Of a stretch of 64,000 bases of DNA, positions 34,554 through 44,314 are shown piece after piece. The position numbers and the translations under genes were made by a program. The notes under the pieces are model-generated. The model saw only the letters and a list, made by a program, of their open reading frames with translations, made no database searches and was not told the DNA's origin. Origin of the DNA: Microbulbifer sp. MKSA007 (GTDB lineage: Bacteria > Pseudomonadota > Gammaproteobacteria > Pseudomonadales > Cellvibrionaceae); the NCBI GenBank assembly GCA_032615215.1, contig CP128433.1:2563501-2627500 (forward strand), read 5' to 3'. The first letter of the stretch is position 1, and each line of letters begins with the position of its first letter.

Positions 34554-34767
34554 TGGTTAACAACGCTAAGTTTTTCAAGTTCATAGCTGATGGGGAGGGG
34601 GACTTTGCTTTTCTCCATCTGACTTTTGTGTATTAACTCCATAAGTGTTAATTTCGAGAGAAAAAGAGATTACTAGATAAAAAGTCAAACTTCTTTGTTG
34701 GTACGTTCTTCTATAGAATCCGCTCCCTTTCCGATTCTTCATGCGTACGATAACAGGAAGTTTATAT

Positions 34768-36477
34768 ATGACCATCTCCCGCCGAACCTTTGTCCAGGCT
34801 ATGGGTGTTGCACTTTTGACTCCCTTTACGGTCCGTTCTCTCGCGGACACTGATAGTGAAACCTATGCACGTTTTGTACTGGGCGGCACCACATTTGCTG
34901 ATCAAATTGATAACGACGGAATTGTTTTTGATTTATCAGTAGCCTCGGGAGATCCCAGTCAAACTGGAGTGGTCCTTTGGACGCACATTAACCCTGACTC
35001 CTATATCGCGGGTCAGTCGCTGTATGTAGATGTCGCGCTGGATGAGGAGTTTACCCAGCCAATTCTAAGTGCTGAGATTAATGCTAGCGATATCACGGCA
35101 GACCGTGATTACACCGTTAACATTGACCTGGAAGGCTATTTATCTTCTGACCAACGTTACTATTACCGCTTCAAATACGGGACTGTCAGTAGCCGCGTTG
35201 GTCGTTGTCACACACTGCCTACCGGTAGCCTAGAGAATCTAAAGATGGCTGTGGTTACCTGTCAGGATTACACTACCGGTTATTACAACGCCTACAACCA
35301 TATCGCGGACGAAGATGTACATTGCGTACTGCATTTGGGTGACTTTATCTATGAATACGCCCAGTACGAGGGCTTTGAAAGCTCAATAGTGCATTCGCTC
35401 TCTCTGCCTTCTGGCGGCTCTGTTGCGATGGATCTTGAGGACTATCGTCATATTTACAGAGAGTATCGCAAGGACAAGAACCTGCAGCGAGCGATGGAAA
35501 TGCACTCATTTATCATCACCTGGGATGATCATGAAACTGCAGACAATGCTTACTGGGATTACGAGCGGGATACTCTGGGTGTGCCATCTCATCCCTACCA
35601 GACTGGCGATAACAACCCTGACCAGCTGCGCCAGTTGCGTCGCGATGCTCAGCAGGCCTGGATCGAATATGTTCCAGCGCGGGTAAAAGTCGATGAATCC
35701 GCAAGCCACGCTTTTGACTACTTGCAGATTTATCGTTCTTTCCAGTTCGGTGACTTGGTTGATCTGTATATGACAGATAGCCGCACCTATAGAACCAAGG
35801 AGCCGTGCAAGGATGGTACAGCTTGGGAAAACTACTGGTGCACAGATTATGAAGAAGATACCCAAACCATGCTGGGTAAGACTCAGCGGGATTGGCTGAT
35901 TGATGGAGTTGTTAACTCCAGTGCCCGCTGGAAAGTGTGGGGGAACCAGACTTTGCTGGCACAATTGGCTGGTACTATTTTGGGGCGCTCTCTTGTGTAT
36001 GCCAATTATGATGCCTGGGATGGTTACCAGTGGGAGCGGGAAAAGATCCTGTCATCTGTTAAGGACAGCAATGTCGATAACTTTGTAGTGCTGACAGGGG
36101 ACCTCCATTCCAGTATCGCTTCATACCTGAAGGTTGATTTCAGCAAAATTAGCAACTGGGACTACGACAACCTGGTCGGCGTTGAGCTGATGACTCCTTC
36201 CATATCTTCTCCCAATATGAACGATACGATTGAGAAAGGTATTGATGTTGGCAGTGTGTTTACATCATTGCTAAATGGTGGGGTTCAGGTCAATAACCCA
36301 CATATCAAAGATTTTGTTAGTAATATCTATGGATATGCAGTGATTGAATTCAATGTCAACGAACTGAACTGGACCGTATACAACATCGATAAGAAGAGTG
36401 ATAACCCGGATACCGAAAAAGCGGTATATAAGAAGTTTAATTATGAGCCTGTTGGCATGTGGTTAACCGAAAAGTAG
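34768..36477 (+). CDS. phoD: Alkaline phosphatase D-like, Tat-exported
   Basis: A 569-residue PhoD-type metallophosphatase. It starts MTISRRTFVQAMGVALLTPF, a twin-arginine signal (SRRTF), so it is exported folded. A PhoD N-terminal domain follows (FDLSVASGDPSQTGVVLWTH), then the metallophosphatase core with metal ligands in HLGDFIYEYA, TWDDHETADNAYWD and TGDLHSSIASYLK. It releases phosphate from diesters and monoesters in the periplasm. ATG 34768 puts the Tat signal at the N-terminus; ATG 34741 is an upstream alternative with GGAAG between them acting as ribosome site. No Pho box was recognised. Confidence 0.9.
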   Translation: MTISRRTFVQAMGVALLTPFTVRSLADTDSETYARFVLGGTTFADQIDNDGIVFDLSVASGDPSQTGVVLWTHINPDSYIAGQSLYVDVALDEEFTQPILSAEINASDITADRDYTVNIDLEGYLSSDQRYYYRFKYGTVSSRVGRCHTLPTGSLENLKMAVVTCQDYTTGYYNAYNHIADEDVHCVLHLGDFIYEYAQYEGFESSIVHSLSLPSGGSVAMDLEDYRHIYREYRKDKNLQRAMEMHSFIITWDDHETADNAYWDYERDTLGVPSHPYQTGDNNPDQLRQLRRDAQQAWIEYVPARVKVDESASHAFDYLQIYRSFQFGDLVDLYMTDSRTYRTKEPCKDGTAWENYWCTDYEEDTQTMLGKTQRDWLIDGVVNSSARWKVWGNQTLLAQLAGTILGRSLVYANYDAWDGYQWEREKILSSVKDSNVDNFVVLTGDLHSSIASYLKVDFSKISNWDYDNLVGVELMTPSISSPNMNDTIEKGIDVGSVFTSLLNGGVQVNNPHIKDFVSNIYGYAVIEFNVNELNWTVYNIDKKSDNPDTEKAVYKKFNYEPVGMWLTEK

Positions 36478-36730
36478 CTGGTTCCCAGTTAATATGAAGT
36501 TGTGGGGCGCTTGCCCCCAACTTCACAAGATTCCTCTATTTCTATCCCTTCTGCATCATATTTAGCTTGAACAAGTAAGAAAGTCCTTCCCCGGTAGCAA
36601 AACTAATAAGCCATTGAACACGCATTTGATATATGCCTGCGGGTCATCTATACCCGACGATGGGCACAATGCTGTATCTAGCGTTGGGGCACTCTTGATA
36701 GATCAAGACATCAAGTAAAAGGATATTACC

Positions 36731-38164
36731 TTGCTGCAAGAATCTTACCCTTACTACCTGGCCAATGAAGCAGTGCATGCCAACACCGATCTGGAAGTTA
36801 CTGACAAGTATTCAGGGAAAGTAGCTACCCGGGTTGCAATGGCTGATGCCAAGGTTATTGACAGTGCCATCGACTGGGCGCTTTTGGCAGAAAAACCGAT
36901 GGCTAATTTGCCGTCTTACAACCGCCAGGAAGTTTTACAGCATTGTGTTGTACGTTTTCGTGAAAGGTTTGAAGAGCTGGCCGAAGCGTTGTGTATTGAA
37001 GCTGGTAAGCCGATTCATGATTCGCGGGGCGAGGTGCTGCGTCTAATCGATACATTTCATGTGGCCGCTGAAGAGGCAGTACGTATCAATGGTGAGATTA
37101 TCAATCTTGAGATATCCAAGCGCTCACGGGGCTATCGCGGATATATCAGGCGAGTGCCAGTAGGCGCATGCTCATTTATATCGCCGTTCAATTTCCCTTT
37201 GAACCTTGCCGCTCACAAGGTGGCACCTGCCATCGCTGCCGGATGTCCCTTTGTACTAAAACCCGCTAGCCGCACGCCCATAGGGGCATTGATCATCGCT
37301 GAAGTTCTGGCCGAAACACAGTTGCCGAAAGGTGCTTTTTCTGTATTACCCTGCCATAGAGAGGGAGCAGAGCTGTTTACAGTGGATGATCGATTTAAGC
37401 TGCTGAGCTTTACCGGCTCACCGGCGGTCGGCTGGGACCTAAAGGCCAGGGCGGGACGAAAGAAAGTGGTTTTGGAGTTGGGAGGTAATGCAGCCTGCGT
37501 TATCGATCGGGATACAGATCTTGATGATGCTGTAGAGAGGTTAATTTTTGGTGCTTTCTATCAGTCGGGTCAAAGCTGTATCGGCGTCCAGAGGATCTAT
37601 GGACATTGCAGTCTATATGAAGACCTGAAGCGACGTCTGGTTGAGCGTACCAAAAAGCTTAAGAAAGGCGATCCTCGATCAGAAGATACATTTATTGGCC
37701 CAATGATTTCTGAGGGAGAGGCTACCCGCTTGCATTCCTGGGTGGAAGAGGGGGTTCAAGCCGGGGGAACCCTGCTTTGTGGAGGTACACGAGATGGCGC
37801 CATGCTTGATCCAACGCTATTGGAAAACGTGCCCCATGACTGCTCCATTGTGCAGCAGGAGGCATTTGGTCCAGTTGCAATTCTGGAGCCTTTCGATAGC
37901 TTTGATGATGTTTTAGACAAGGTGAATGACAGTGCCTTTGGTCTGCAGGCTGGCATATTCACTCGTGACCTTTACAAATCCCAGCAAGCCTGGGATACCT
38001 TGGAGGTGGGTGGTGTGGTTATTGGTGATGTACCCAGCTGGCGGGTAGATAATATGCCCTATGGTGGTGTTAAGGATTCGGGTCTTGGTCGGGAGGGAGT
38101 ACGCTGGGCTATTGCGGATATGACCGAGGAGCGGTTGATGGTGGTGCGTGAGTTAAATAGCTAG
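36731..38164 (+). CDS. NAD(P)-dependent aldehyde dehydrogenase
   Basis: A 477-residue ALDH. Motifs are SPFNFPLNLAAHKVAPAIAA (cofactor site), LKPASRTP, SFTGSPAVGWDL, the general base Glu in VVLELGGNAACVID and the catalytic Cys in YQSGQSCIGVQRI. The C-terminal YGGVKDSGLGREG is typical. The group is related to glyceraldehyde-3-phosphate/lactaldehyde-type dehydrogenases; the substrate is not clear. The TTG start has AAAAGGA 8 bases upstream. It is convergent with the formaldehyde operon, so a functional link is possible but not shown. Confidence 0.88.
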   Translation: MLQESYPYYLANEAVHANTDLEVTDKYSGKVATRVAMADAKVIDSAIDWALLAEKPMANLPSYNRQEVLQHCVVRFRERFEELAEALCIEAGKPIHDSRGEVLRLIDTFHVAAEEAVRINGEIINLEISKRSRGYRGYIRRVPVGACSFISPFNFPLNLAAHKVAPAIAAGCPFVLKPASRTPIGALIIAEVLAETQLPKGAFSVLPCHREGAELFTVDDRFKLLSFTGSPAVGWDLKARAGRKKVVLELGGNAACVIDRDTDLDDAVERLIFGAFYQSGQSCIGVQRIYGHCSLYEDLKRRLVERTKKLKKGDPRSEDTFIGPMISEGEATRLHSWVEEGVQAGGTLLCGGTRDGAMLDPTLLENVPHDCSIVQQEAFGPVAILEPFDSFDDVLDKVNDSAFGLQAGIFTRDLYKSQQAWDTLEVGGVVIGDVPSWRVDNMPYGGVKDSGLGREGVRWAIADMTEERLMVVRELNS

Positions 38165-38236
38165 AAAATTAATAGATCACCAGGCCCACAACTCTCTTTG
38201 CAGCTGTGGCCTTGGACTAACGATTGACCTTACTTA

Positions 38237-39088
38237 TTAGTTTGGGTATGTCTGGCTGAGATGCTGGGCATGAAACCGAAGATGTTCCTCAATAAAGCTG
38301 GCGATAAAGTAATAGCTGTGGTCATAACCTGAATGACGGCGAAGTTGGAGCGGGTAGTTACTTGCTTTGGCAACCGCTTCGAGCATCTCGGGTTTCAGCT
38401 GTTCAACAAGAAAGCTATCGGCTTCCCCTTGATCCACCAACATCGGCACAGACTTCTCGGCATTTTTGAGCAGTTCGCTGCTATCGTAGTCTCGCCAACT
38501 ATCCCGATCTTTGCCCAAATAAGCTTCAAAGGCTTTTTGTCCCCACGGACACTGAGAAGGATTGCTAATGGGGCTGAAGGCTGATGCGGAAACATAACTT
38601 GCCGGATTGCGTAGGGCGATTATCAGTGCACCATGGCCCCCCATTGAATGTCCTGCAATGGCGCGCTGTGTTGTCACAGGGAAGGTGGTCTCGATAAGTG
38701 CCGGCAGTTCTTCCACCATATAATCATACATGTGGTAGTGGCGACTCCAGGGCGCTTGGGTGGCGTTGATATAAAATCCAGCACCTTGCCCCAGATCATA
38801 GGCTTCATCATCGGCAACAGATTCTCCACGGGGACTGGTGTCGGGAGCAACGATGGCTATCCCTAGTTCGGAGGCAATCCGCTGGGCTCCTGCCTTTTGC
38901 ATAAAATTCTCATCGGTACAGGTCAGACCTGACAGCCAGTAGAGCACCGGAACCTTGTGCATTTGTGAAGCTTGCGGTGGCAAATAAATAGCAAAACGCA
39001 TTTTGCAGTTAAGTGACTGTGAGTCGTGAAGGTATTGCTTGTGCCAGCCGCCAAAACTCCGGTTGGCACCGATATTTTCAATAGACAT
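38237..39088 (-). CDS. fghA: S-formylglutathione hydrolase
   Basis: A 283-residue esterase-D family serine hydrolase, second step of glutathione-dependent formaldehyde oxidation, releasing formate and glutathione. It begins MSIENIGANRSFGGWHKQYL, the usual start, with nucleophile GHSMGGHGALI, an Asp in DQGEADSFL and His in RRHSGYDHSYYF. CTYW-type substrate residues are seen in LSGLTCTDENF. I chose ATG 39088, which matches the family, over ATG 39130. It lies 56 bases downstream of frmA and is certainly in the same operon. Confidence 0.93.
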   Translation of the reverse strand: MSIENIGANRSFGGWHKQYLHDSQSLNCKMRFAIYLPPQASQMHKVPVLYWLSGLTCTDENFMQKAGAQRIASELGIAIVAPDTSPRGESVADDEAYDLGQGAGFYINATQAPWSRHYHMYDYMVEELPALIETTFPVTTQRAIAGHSMGGHGALIIALRNPASYVSASAFSPISNPSQCPWGQKAFEAYLGKDRDSWRDYDSSELLKNAEKSVPMLVDQGEADSFLVEQLKPEMLEAVAKASNYPLQLRRHSGYDHSYYFIASFIEEHLRFHAQHLSQTYPN

Positions 39089-39144
39089 GATGGGTAGTCC
39101 TAATTGGACCACCGCCAAGAGATGGCCCAATTGATCATTGCTGG

Positions 39145-40275
39145 TTATTGATCGAAGTGAATGACGGTGCGGATACTTTCGCCTTTATGTAACAGATCGA
39201 AAGATTTATTGATGTCATCCAGGCTCATGGTGTGGGTGATAAAGCCGTTGAGCTGGAATTCGCCATTCAGGTAGCGTTCTACGTAGTCTGGTAATTCGGA
39301 GCGTCCTTTAACGCCGCCGAATGCGGACCCGCGCCAGACTCGGCCTGTTACCAGCTGGAACGGACGGGTGGAGATCTCCTGGCCGGCACCAGCTACACCG
39401 ATAATGACCGATTCACCCCAGCCCTTGTGGCAGCACTCCAGAGCGGAGCGCATCACATTGACGTTGCCGATGCATTCAAAGGAATAATCCACACCGCCCT
39501 CGGTGAGTTCGACGATGACTTCCTGAATCGGCTTATCGTAATCGTTTGGGTTGATGCAGTCCGTCGCCCCCAGTTTGTGGGCTAACTCAAACTTGCTTTC
39601 ATTGATATCGATGGCAATGATTCGTGAAGCTTTCGCCATGGTGGCGCCGATAATCGCCGAAAGGCCGATGCCCCCAAGGCCAAAGATCGCAACGGTATCG
39701 CCTTCTTGAACCTTGGCGGTGTTCATCACCGCGCCCATGCCAGTAGTGACACCACAACCCAGCAGGCAGACTTCCTCTAACGGCGCAGCCGGATTTACTT
39801 TTGCCAGCGAAATCTCTGGCAATACGGTGTACTCCGAGAATGTTGAGCAGCCCATATAGTGGTAGATGGGCTTGCCATCTTTATAGAAGCGCGTGGTGCC
39901 GTCAGGCATCAGGCCTTGGCCCTGAGTTTCACGGATCTTTTGGCAGAGGTTCGTCTTGCCGGACTTGCAGAATTTACACTCGCCACATTCTGGGGTGTAC
40001 AGGGGGATCACATGATCACCCTCTTTGACACTGGTAACCCCTTCACCGACATGCACGACAATGCCGCCACCTTCATGGCCCAAAATACAGGGGAATTTGC
40101 CTTCCGGGTCGTCGCCAGACAAGGTGAAAGCATCGGTGTGACACACTCCCGATGCAATGACCTTGATCAATACTTCACCAGCCTTTGGCAGCATGACATC
40201 CACTTCTTCGACCGATAACGGTTGGCCAGGCCCCCAAGCGATGGCGGCCTTCGACTTGATAAATTGCTCAGACAT
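39145..40275 (-). CDS. frmA: S-(hydroxymethyl)glutathione dehydrogenase (class III ADH)
   Basis: A 376-residue zinc alcohol dehydrogenase that oxidises the formaldehyde-glutathione adduct. Catalytic zinc ligands are in SGVCHTD and GHEGGG, structural zinc cysteines in PECGECKFCKSGKTNLCQ, and the NAD fold in IFGLGGIGLSAIIG. The C-terminal HKGESIRTVIHFDQ is typical of class III. First gene of the frmA-fghA operon. The LysR-type gene at 40416 is divergent and probably controls it. Confidence 0.95.
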   Translation of the reverse strand: MSEQFIKSKAAIAWGPGQPLSVEEVDVMLPKAGEVLIKVIASGVCHTDAFTLSGDDPEGKFPCILGHEGGGIVVHVGEGVTSVKEGDHVIPLYTPECGECKFCKSGKTNLCQKIRETQGQGLMPDGTTRFYKDGKPIYHYMGCSTFSEYTVLPEISLAKVNPAAPLEEVCLLGCGVTTGMGAVMNTAKVQEGDTVAIFGLGGIGLSAIIGATMAKASRIIAIDINESKFELAHKLGATDCINPNDYDKPIQEVIVELTEGGVDYSFECIGNVNVMRSALECCHKGWGESVIIGVAGAGQEISTRPFQLVTGRVWRGSAFGGVKGRSELPDYVERYLNGEFQLNGFITHTMSLDDINKSFDLLHKGESIRTVIHFDQ

Positions 40276-40348
40276 AAGATTACTCGCTGTTAAATCATGT
40301 CATTCAGGGCCTGGAGTTGGTTGGCCCCGCTGTGACGACTGGGGAGCC

Positions 40349-40377
40349 ATTATATTGATTGCAGAATTGATTATAAT
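40349..40377. promoter_or_regulatory. Candidate LysR operator between frmA and its regulator
   Basis: ATTATA and TATAAT face each other across 17 bases (ATTATATTGATT and ATTGATTATAAT), in the 140-base divergent gap, 39 bases before the regulator ATG. LysR proteins bind such interrupted AT-rich palindromes. Seen in sequence; function inferred. Confidence 0.4.
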
Positions 40378-40415
40378 TGGGTGTTTTTGAAACTTACTTT
40401 TACATATTTGCAATA

Positions 40416-41285
40416 ATGAAAGACTGGGAAGGTATTACAGAGTTCGTTTATGTTGCTGAAAGCGAGAGCTTTACCCTCGCAGCGCAGCGGCTGGCTATTT
40501 CTACTGCTAAAGTCAGCCGCCAGGTCAGTGCTTTGGAGAGCCGTTTGAATGTCAAACTGCTATATCGAACCACGCGCAAGGTGTCACTGACACAAGAAGG
40601 TACGCTGTTTTACCAGCATTGCCGAGGGGTGCTCGATGGGCTGGAGGCGGCGGAACGAGCAGTAACTCAATTACAGAGCCACCCACAGGGCAAAATCAAA
40701 CTGACGGCACCGGTCACTTATGCTGAAAAGAAGGTTGCACCACTGATCAATGATTTTGTGATTCAAAACCCCAAGATTGAGGTCAATGCCTATTTCACCA
40801 ATCGCCAGGTTGACCTTATAGATGAGGGTTACGATATCGCCATACGCCTGGGTAAGTTGCAGGACTCAACCTTGATGGCAAGAAAGTTGGCGGACCGGCG
40901 AATACATCTGTGCGCCTCACCGGATTATCTTGAAGAGCACGGGACCCCACACTCCTTGTCAGAATTGAATAGGCACAACTGCCTGCTGGGTACACTGGAT
41001 TACTGGCGATTCAGTACCAGGGAAGGAGAAAAAAACCTTAGGGTCAAAGGTAGCCTTCGTTACAACAATGGCGGGGCGCTTTTAGATGCAGCGCTTAAAG
41101 GCCTGGGGGTTGTGCAGTTGCCCGATTACTACGTCGAGCAATATATTGCTGAAGGAAAGTTAATTACCCTCTTAAGTGATCTCGAAGATAGGGATGAAGG
41201 GGTATTTGCAGTTTACCCCGGCAATCGATATATCGCGCCGAAAGTCAGGCTACTAATCGATTATCTTGCCGAGGATCTCACTTGA
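40416..41285 (+). CDS. LysR-family regulator, probable control of frmA-fghA
   Basis: A 289-residue regulator. The winged helix is in residues 1-65 (EFVYVAESESFTLAAQRLAI, STAKVSRQVSALESRLNVKL, LYRTTRKVSLTQEG), followed by the LysR substrate domain (GKIKLTAPVTYAEKKVAPLI). ATG 40416 is preferred over the earlier TTG/GTG at 40377 because LysR proteins begin shortly before the helix. The effector could be formaldehyde or its glutathione adduct; this is inferred from the divergent arrangement with frmA. Confidence 0.88.
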   Translation: MKDWEGITEFVYVAESESFTLAAQRLAISTAKVSRQVSALESRLNVKLLYRTTRKVSLTQEGTLFYQHCRGVLDGLEAAERAVTQLQSHPQGKIKLTAPVTYAEKKVAPLINDFVIQNPKIEVNAYFTNRQVDLIDEGYDIAIRLGKLQDSTLMARKLADRRIHLCASPDYLEEHGTPHSLSELNRHNCLLGTLDYWRFSTREGEKNLRVKGSLRYNNGGALLDAALKGLGVVQLPDYYVEQYIAEGKLITLLSDLEDRDEGVFAVYPGNRYIAPKVRLLIDYLAEDLT

Positions 41286-41328
41286 GAAAAGGGAGGAGGC
41301 AGATTAAGGGTTTTGTGTAGTAAAGGGT

Positions 41329-42150
41329 TCACAGTGATTTATTGCTAGCAGAGGTAGTTTTTTCAAATTGTTGGCTTACCCACTTGCTGCAGAATTCCGC
41401 AATCCGAATCCATTTTGGCTCCAGCATTAAATAGTGACCATAACCTTCCGCCCGGTAGAAGGTGGTATTTTTACCTTGCCGCTTAGCAATTAACTGTGAT
41501 GTGGAAGGCGGAATTGCCAGGTCATCGGTTCCCGAAACCATTAAAGTGGGGCAATTGATTTTTTGATAGTTAATCCTGGTTGTTTTATTACTGTCGAAAA
41601 CCCAGAAGAACAATTCAAATAGTACTTGCCCAGATTCAGGACCCAATCGATCGAAGACCTTGTGCTGGTCGCCTGGATTAAGTTTATTCAACCCGAATTT
41701 CGCCATTGTCGCGAAATCCGGTAACAGGACATCATTCCAAAATTCACCCGCAGCCATAAACAACTTGCCCAGCGTACGCTCATCTTCTGTGGTGGGCAGT
41801 ATTCCCCAGTTTACGCTTCCGTTAAGCAATACGATTGCCCTTGCCAAATCCATAGTTGCCAATTTTTGTGCAATAACACCGCCCAGGGAGTGGCCGACTA
41901 GAACAGGCTTTTCATCTAAAGATTGTACAAATGCCCTAATGTCATCAACGTAGTCGGTGATACTCAGTCCTTTAAGGTGCTGCTGATTTTGTTCCGGCTT
42001 TAGATCTTGATGGTAGCGGTAGCTTGGGCTGTGACAATAGAATCCTTCCTCCTCAAAATACTGGTGGAAGTTCTCCATTGTCCAGGGGCCGGCATTGGTT
42101 CCGTGGATAAAGACGATAGGGGTATCCAACGCTGACTCCTGGTTTCTCAA
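41329..42150 (-). CDS. Alpha/beta hydrolase
   Basis: A 273-residue cytoplasmic hydrolase. VFIHGTNAGPWTMENFHQYF is the oxyanion region, the nucleophile is in LVGHSLGGVIAQ, Asp in SGTDDLAIPPS and His in AEGYGHYLML. It lies 7 bases downstream of an ABM monooxygenase gene, so the two are one operon, and is divergent from a GlxA-type regulator. A role in degrading an aromatic or quinone compound is possible by context. Substrate unknown. Confidence 0.85.
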   Translation of the reverse strand: MRNQESALDTPIVFIHGTNAGPWTMENFHQYFEEEGFYCHSPSYRYHQDLKPEQNQQHLKGLSITDYVDDIRAFVQSLDEKPVLVGHSLGGVIAQKLATMDLARAIVLLNGSVNWGILPTTEDERTLGKLFMAAGEFWNDVLLPDFATMAKFGLNKLNPGDQHKVFDRLGPESGQVLFELFFWVFDSNKTTRINYQKINCPTLMVSGTDDLAIPPSTSQLIAKRQGKNTTFYRAEGYGHYLMLEPKWIRIAEFCSKWVSQQFEKTTSASNKSL

Positions 42151-42157
42151 GGCTTCC

Positions 42158-42460
42158 TTAGACTTTAGATGCGAGAATATCCGCAGTCATAATTTGTGGT
42201 TCTGATGCGAGCAGTTCATCCGCTTTGCCAAGCAATGCTGCAGCGATCTTGCCGTTAAGATGTGCAGTCAAGCCGTCTTCATCGCTAAACGTGTCGAAAA
42301 TAGCAAATCGCGTAGTGTTGATTTGTACGGCATACCAGCTCAGGGTTCCTTGCTCTTCCACAGCGAGCGGTTGGGCTGAGGTAAGCAGCGCCTTTACCTC
42401 ATCAGCCTTATCCGCTTTGGCGTCGATCAGTGCCACGATGGCCAGCTTAGCTTCAGTCAT
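42158..42460 (-). CDS. ABM-family (YgiN-like) monooxygenase
   Basis: A 100-residue dimeric alpha/beta barrel protein of the antibiotic biosynthesis monooxygenase family: ALIDAKADKADEVKALLTSA, EEQGTLSWYAVQINTTRFAI and TFSDEDGLTAHLNG with the conserved His. It probably acts on a quinol or works as a small co-factor-free oxygenase. First gene of a two-gene operon with the hydrolase. A palindrome at 42522-42535 upstream may be its operator. Confidence 0.85.
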   Translation of the reverse strand: MTEAKLAIVALIDAKADKADEVKALLTSAQPLAVEEQGTLSWYAVQINTTRFAIFDTFSDEDGLTAHLNGKIAAALLGKADELLASEPQIMTADILASKV

Positions 42461-42521
42461 TGTTTTCTCTCACGTTGTTTGGTGATGAGTATCCTAGGGG
42501 AAGCTCAGGCTTGACTATCAG

Positions 42522-42535
42522 TGTCCAAAAAGACA
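42522..42535. promoter_or_regulatory. Candidate operator of the GlxA-type regulator
   Basis: TGTCCAAAAAGACA, a perfect 4+4 palindrome with a 6-base A-rich centre, inside the 108-base gap between the divergent monooxygenase and AraC-type genes. AraC/GlxA proteins often bind TGxC-type half sites. Function inferred. Confidence 0.45.
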
Positions 42536-42568
42536 ATGATCAGACAAAATTCGCCACTTTGAGGATTT

Positions 42569-43567
42569 ATGGCCCAGATAGTCATCTTATCTATGCCGGG
42601 AGTTTTGCCGTCGGCTCTGGCCGGCGTTCAAGATATGTTTGCCCTGGGTGGCCTCCGCTTATCTGAAAGCCAGCACTCCCTGAACCCTGCCTATCAACAG
42701 TCCTGGTCCCCCGAAATCCTGGTCGCCAGTTCTGATGGCGCCGACATTATAGACGGGCAGGGCAGGTACTTTGCTGTAAGTCATGGGGTATCACAAATAT
42801 CCAGTTGCGAAGCCGTGATAGTCCCCGGATTTATGCCCAACCAGTTTGGTGTGCCTCCTGAAAAGTTACTGGACCAGCCGACTTGCGAATGGTTGCGAAC
42901 CCAATATAGGCGCGGGGCAATTATCGCGGGTTCTTGTAGTGGCGTTTTGGCGCTGGGTGAAGCGGGTCTGTTAAATGGACGACAATGCACAACCACCTGG
43001 TGGTTACACAATGAGTTGAAATCCCGCTTTAGCAATGCCTGCCCGCTATGGGCCAGTGGGTTATTAGTAGATCAAAATATTGTGACAGCGGGTGGTCCTT
43101 TATCTTGGGTGGATGTGACTCTACAAGTGATCAAGATGCTAGCTGGCGATGAAGTCGCTACCAAAGTGGCTGATCTTGCCGTTGTGGATTCCCACCCGCG
43201 TTCGCAAACTTTGCATGTACCAAAAGGCTACCAGGTATCAAAAGAGCAGTTTCTGGTAGATGCAGAGAATGTGGTTCGGCAATATTTCGGTCAACAGTTA
43301 AGCAGCCAGTTATTGGCAAAAGAACTGTCGATATCTGAGCGAACATTACACCGGCGTCTAAAACAATTAACAGGCCAAGCGCCTAAGCAATTCATTGATA
43401 GCGTCCGTATGGAATACGCACGCAGCCTTTTACTAAATCCAGCCAATAAAGTTTCTAGTGTTGCGCAAGAGTTAGGCTATTCCGATGATGCAGTATTCCG
43501 ACGTGTGTTCAAGTTGCATGTGGGGATGAGTCCCAGTCAATTTAGGCAGAAATACCAGAAAAGCTGA
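42569..43567 (+). CDS. GlxA-type AraC regulator (DJ-1 domain plus HTH)
   Basis: A 332-residue two-domain protein. The N-terminal DJ-1/PfpI fold (residues 1-210) has the elbow AGSCSGVLALGEAGLL with a Cys in the nucleophile position. The C-terminal AraC HTH has LLAKELSISERTLHRRLKQL and SSVAQELGYSDDAVFRRVFK. These proteins sense small molecules and usually activate nearby catabolic genes, here probably the divergent ABM/hydrolase operon. Confidence 0.9.
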   Translation: MAQIVILSMPGVLPSALAGVQDMFALGGLRLSESQHSLNPAYQQSWSPEILVASSDGADIIDGQGRYFAVSHGVSQISSCEAVIVPGFMPNQFGVPPEKLLDQPTCEWLRTQYRRGAIIAGSCSGVLALGEAGLLNGRQCTTTWWLHNELKSRFSNACPLWASGLLVDQNIVTAGGPLSWVDVTLQVIKMLAGDEVATKVADLAVVDSHPRSQTLHVPKGYQVSKEQFLVDAENVVRQYFGQQLSSQLLAKELSISERTLHRRLKQLTGQAPKQFIDSVRMEYARSLLLNPANKVSSVAQELGYSDDAVFRRVFKLHVGMSPSQFRQKYQKS

Positions 43568-43616
43568 TTTTCTTGGTGATAGAAGTCAGCGCCCCAGGTT
43601 CCTGGAAAAAGCCAAG

Positions 43617-44186
43617 CTAATTTGGCGGTAGATAGACATTCACCGTCTGTGCAATCTCCTGCGATAGTTCTTTCCCAAATAAGCAGGTGACGAGTTCAAA
43701 AGCGAACTCGATAGCGGTCCCGGGTGATTGGCTGGTCACCAAATTCCGGTCGACAACCACTCTCTGATCACTAGTTTCCTTTACATACTGACTAAGTTCA
43801 CCGCGAAAAGTCTTGTAGCAAGTGGCCTTGAAATTGGTAATTAACCCTTGCCGACCAAGAACGATTACGGGAGCAGTGCAAATTGCCCCTAGCCAGCGGC
43901 CCGACTCAACTTGCTCTCGGATGAGCTTTATTAGGGGGGCCGAGTTATGCATTTGCTCGGCACCTTCCTTGCCGCCTGGCAGAGCTATTAGATCCCACGT
44001 AGAGTCCAAACAATCCTCTATGGAGCAGGGGGCTTCAATAACAAGGTTACGCAGGGTAGTTATACGCCTACTTGGCATAATCGATGCTAAGGCAAGCTCT
44101 GCATCCGTTCGGCTCAAAATATCGTAGATGGCAATGGTTTCGATATCCTCGTTACCATCGGCGACGGGAATCAGTATTTTAGGCAC
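43617..44186 (-). CDS. DJ-1/PfpI family protein (YajL/ThiJ-like)
   Basis: A 189-residue single-domain protein with the nucleophile elbow in WLGAICTAPVIVLGRQGLI and the conserved Glu early in ADGNEDIETIAIYD. Such proteins act in oxidative or carbonyl stress (chaperone or deglycase activity, debated). It ends 50 bases after the GlxA-type gene, convergent with it. The start is ATG 44186. Confidence 0.9.
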   Translation of the reverse strand: MPKILIPVADGNEDIETIAIYDILSRTDAELALASIMPSRRITTLRNLVIEAPCSIEDCLDSTWDLIALPGGKEGAEQMHNSAPLIKLIREQVESGRWLGAICTAPVIVLGRQGLITNFKATCYKTFRGELSQYVKETSDQRVVVDRNLVTSQSPGTAIEFAFELVTCLFGKELSQEIAQTVNVYLPPN

Positions 44187-44314
44187 GGTCGCAGCTCCAA
44201 AACGATGGGGTTTACCTATTTATAGGCTTTTTGGGCTAATCCTACATCTTTGAGTTGGTAGAACCCCTAACGGGCTAAGATCATTCACCTGAAAGGCCTA
44301 CCTTAGGGGGCATC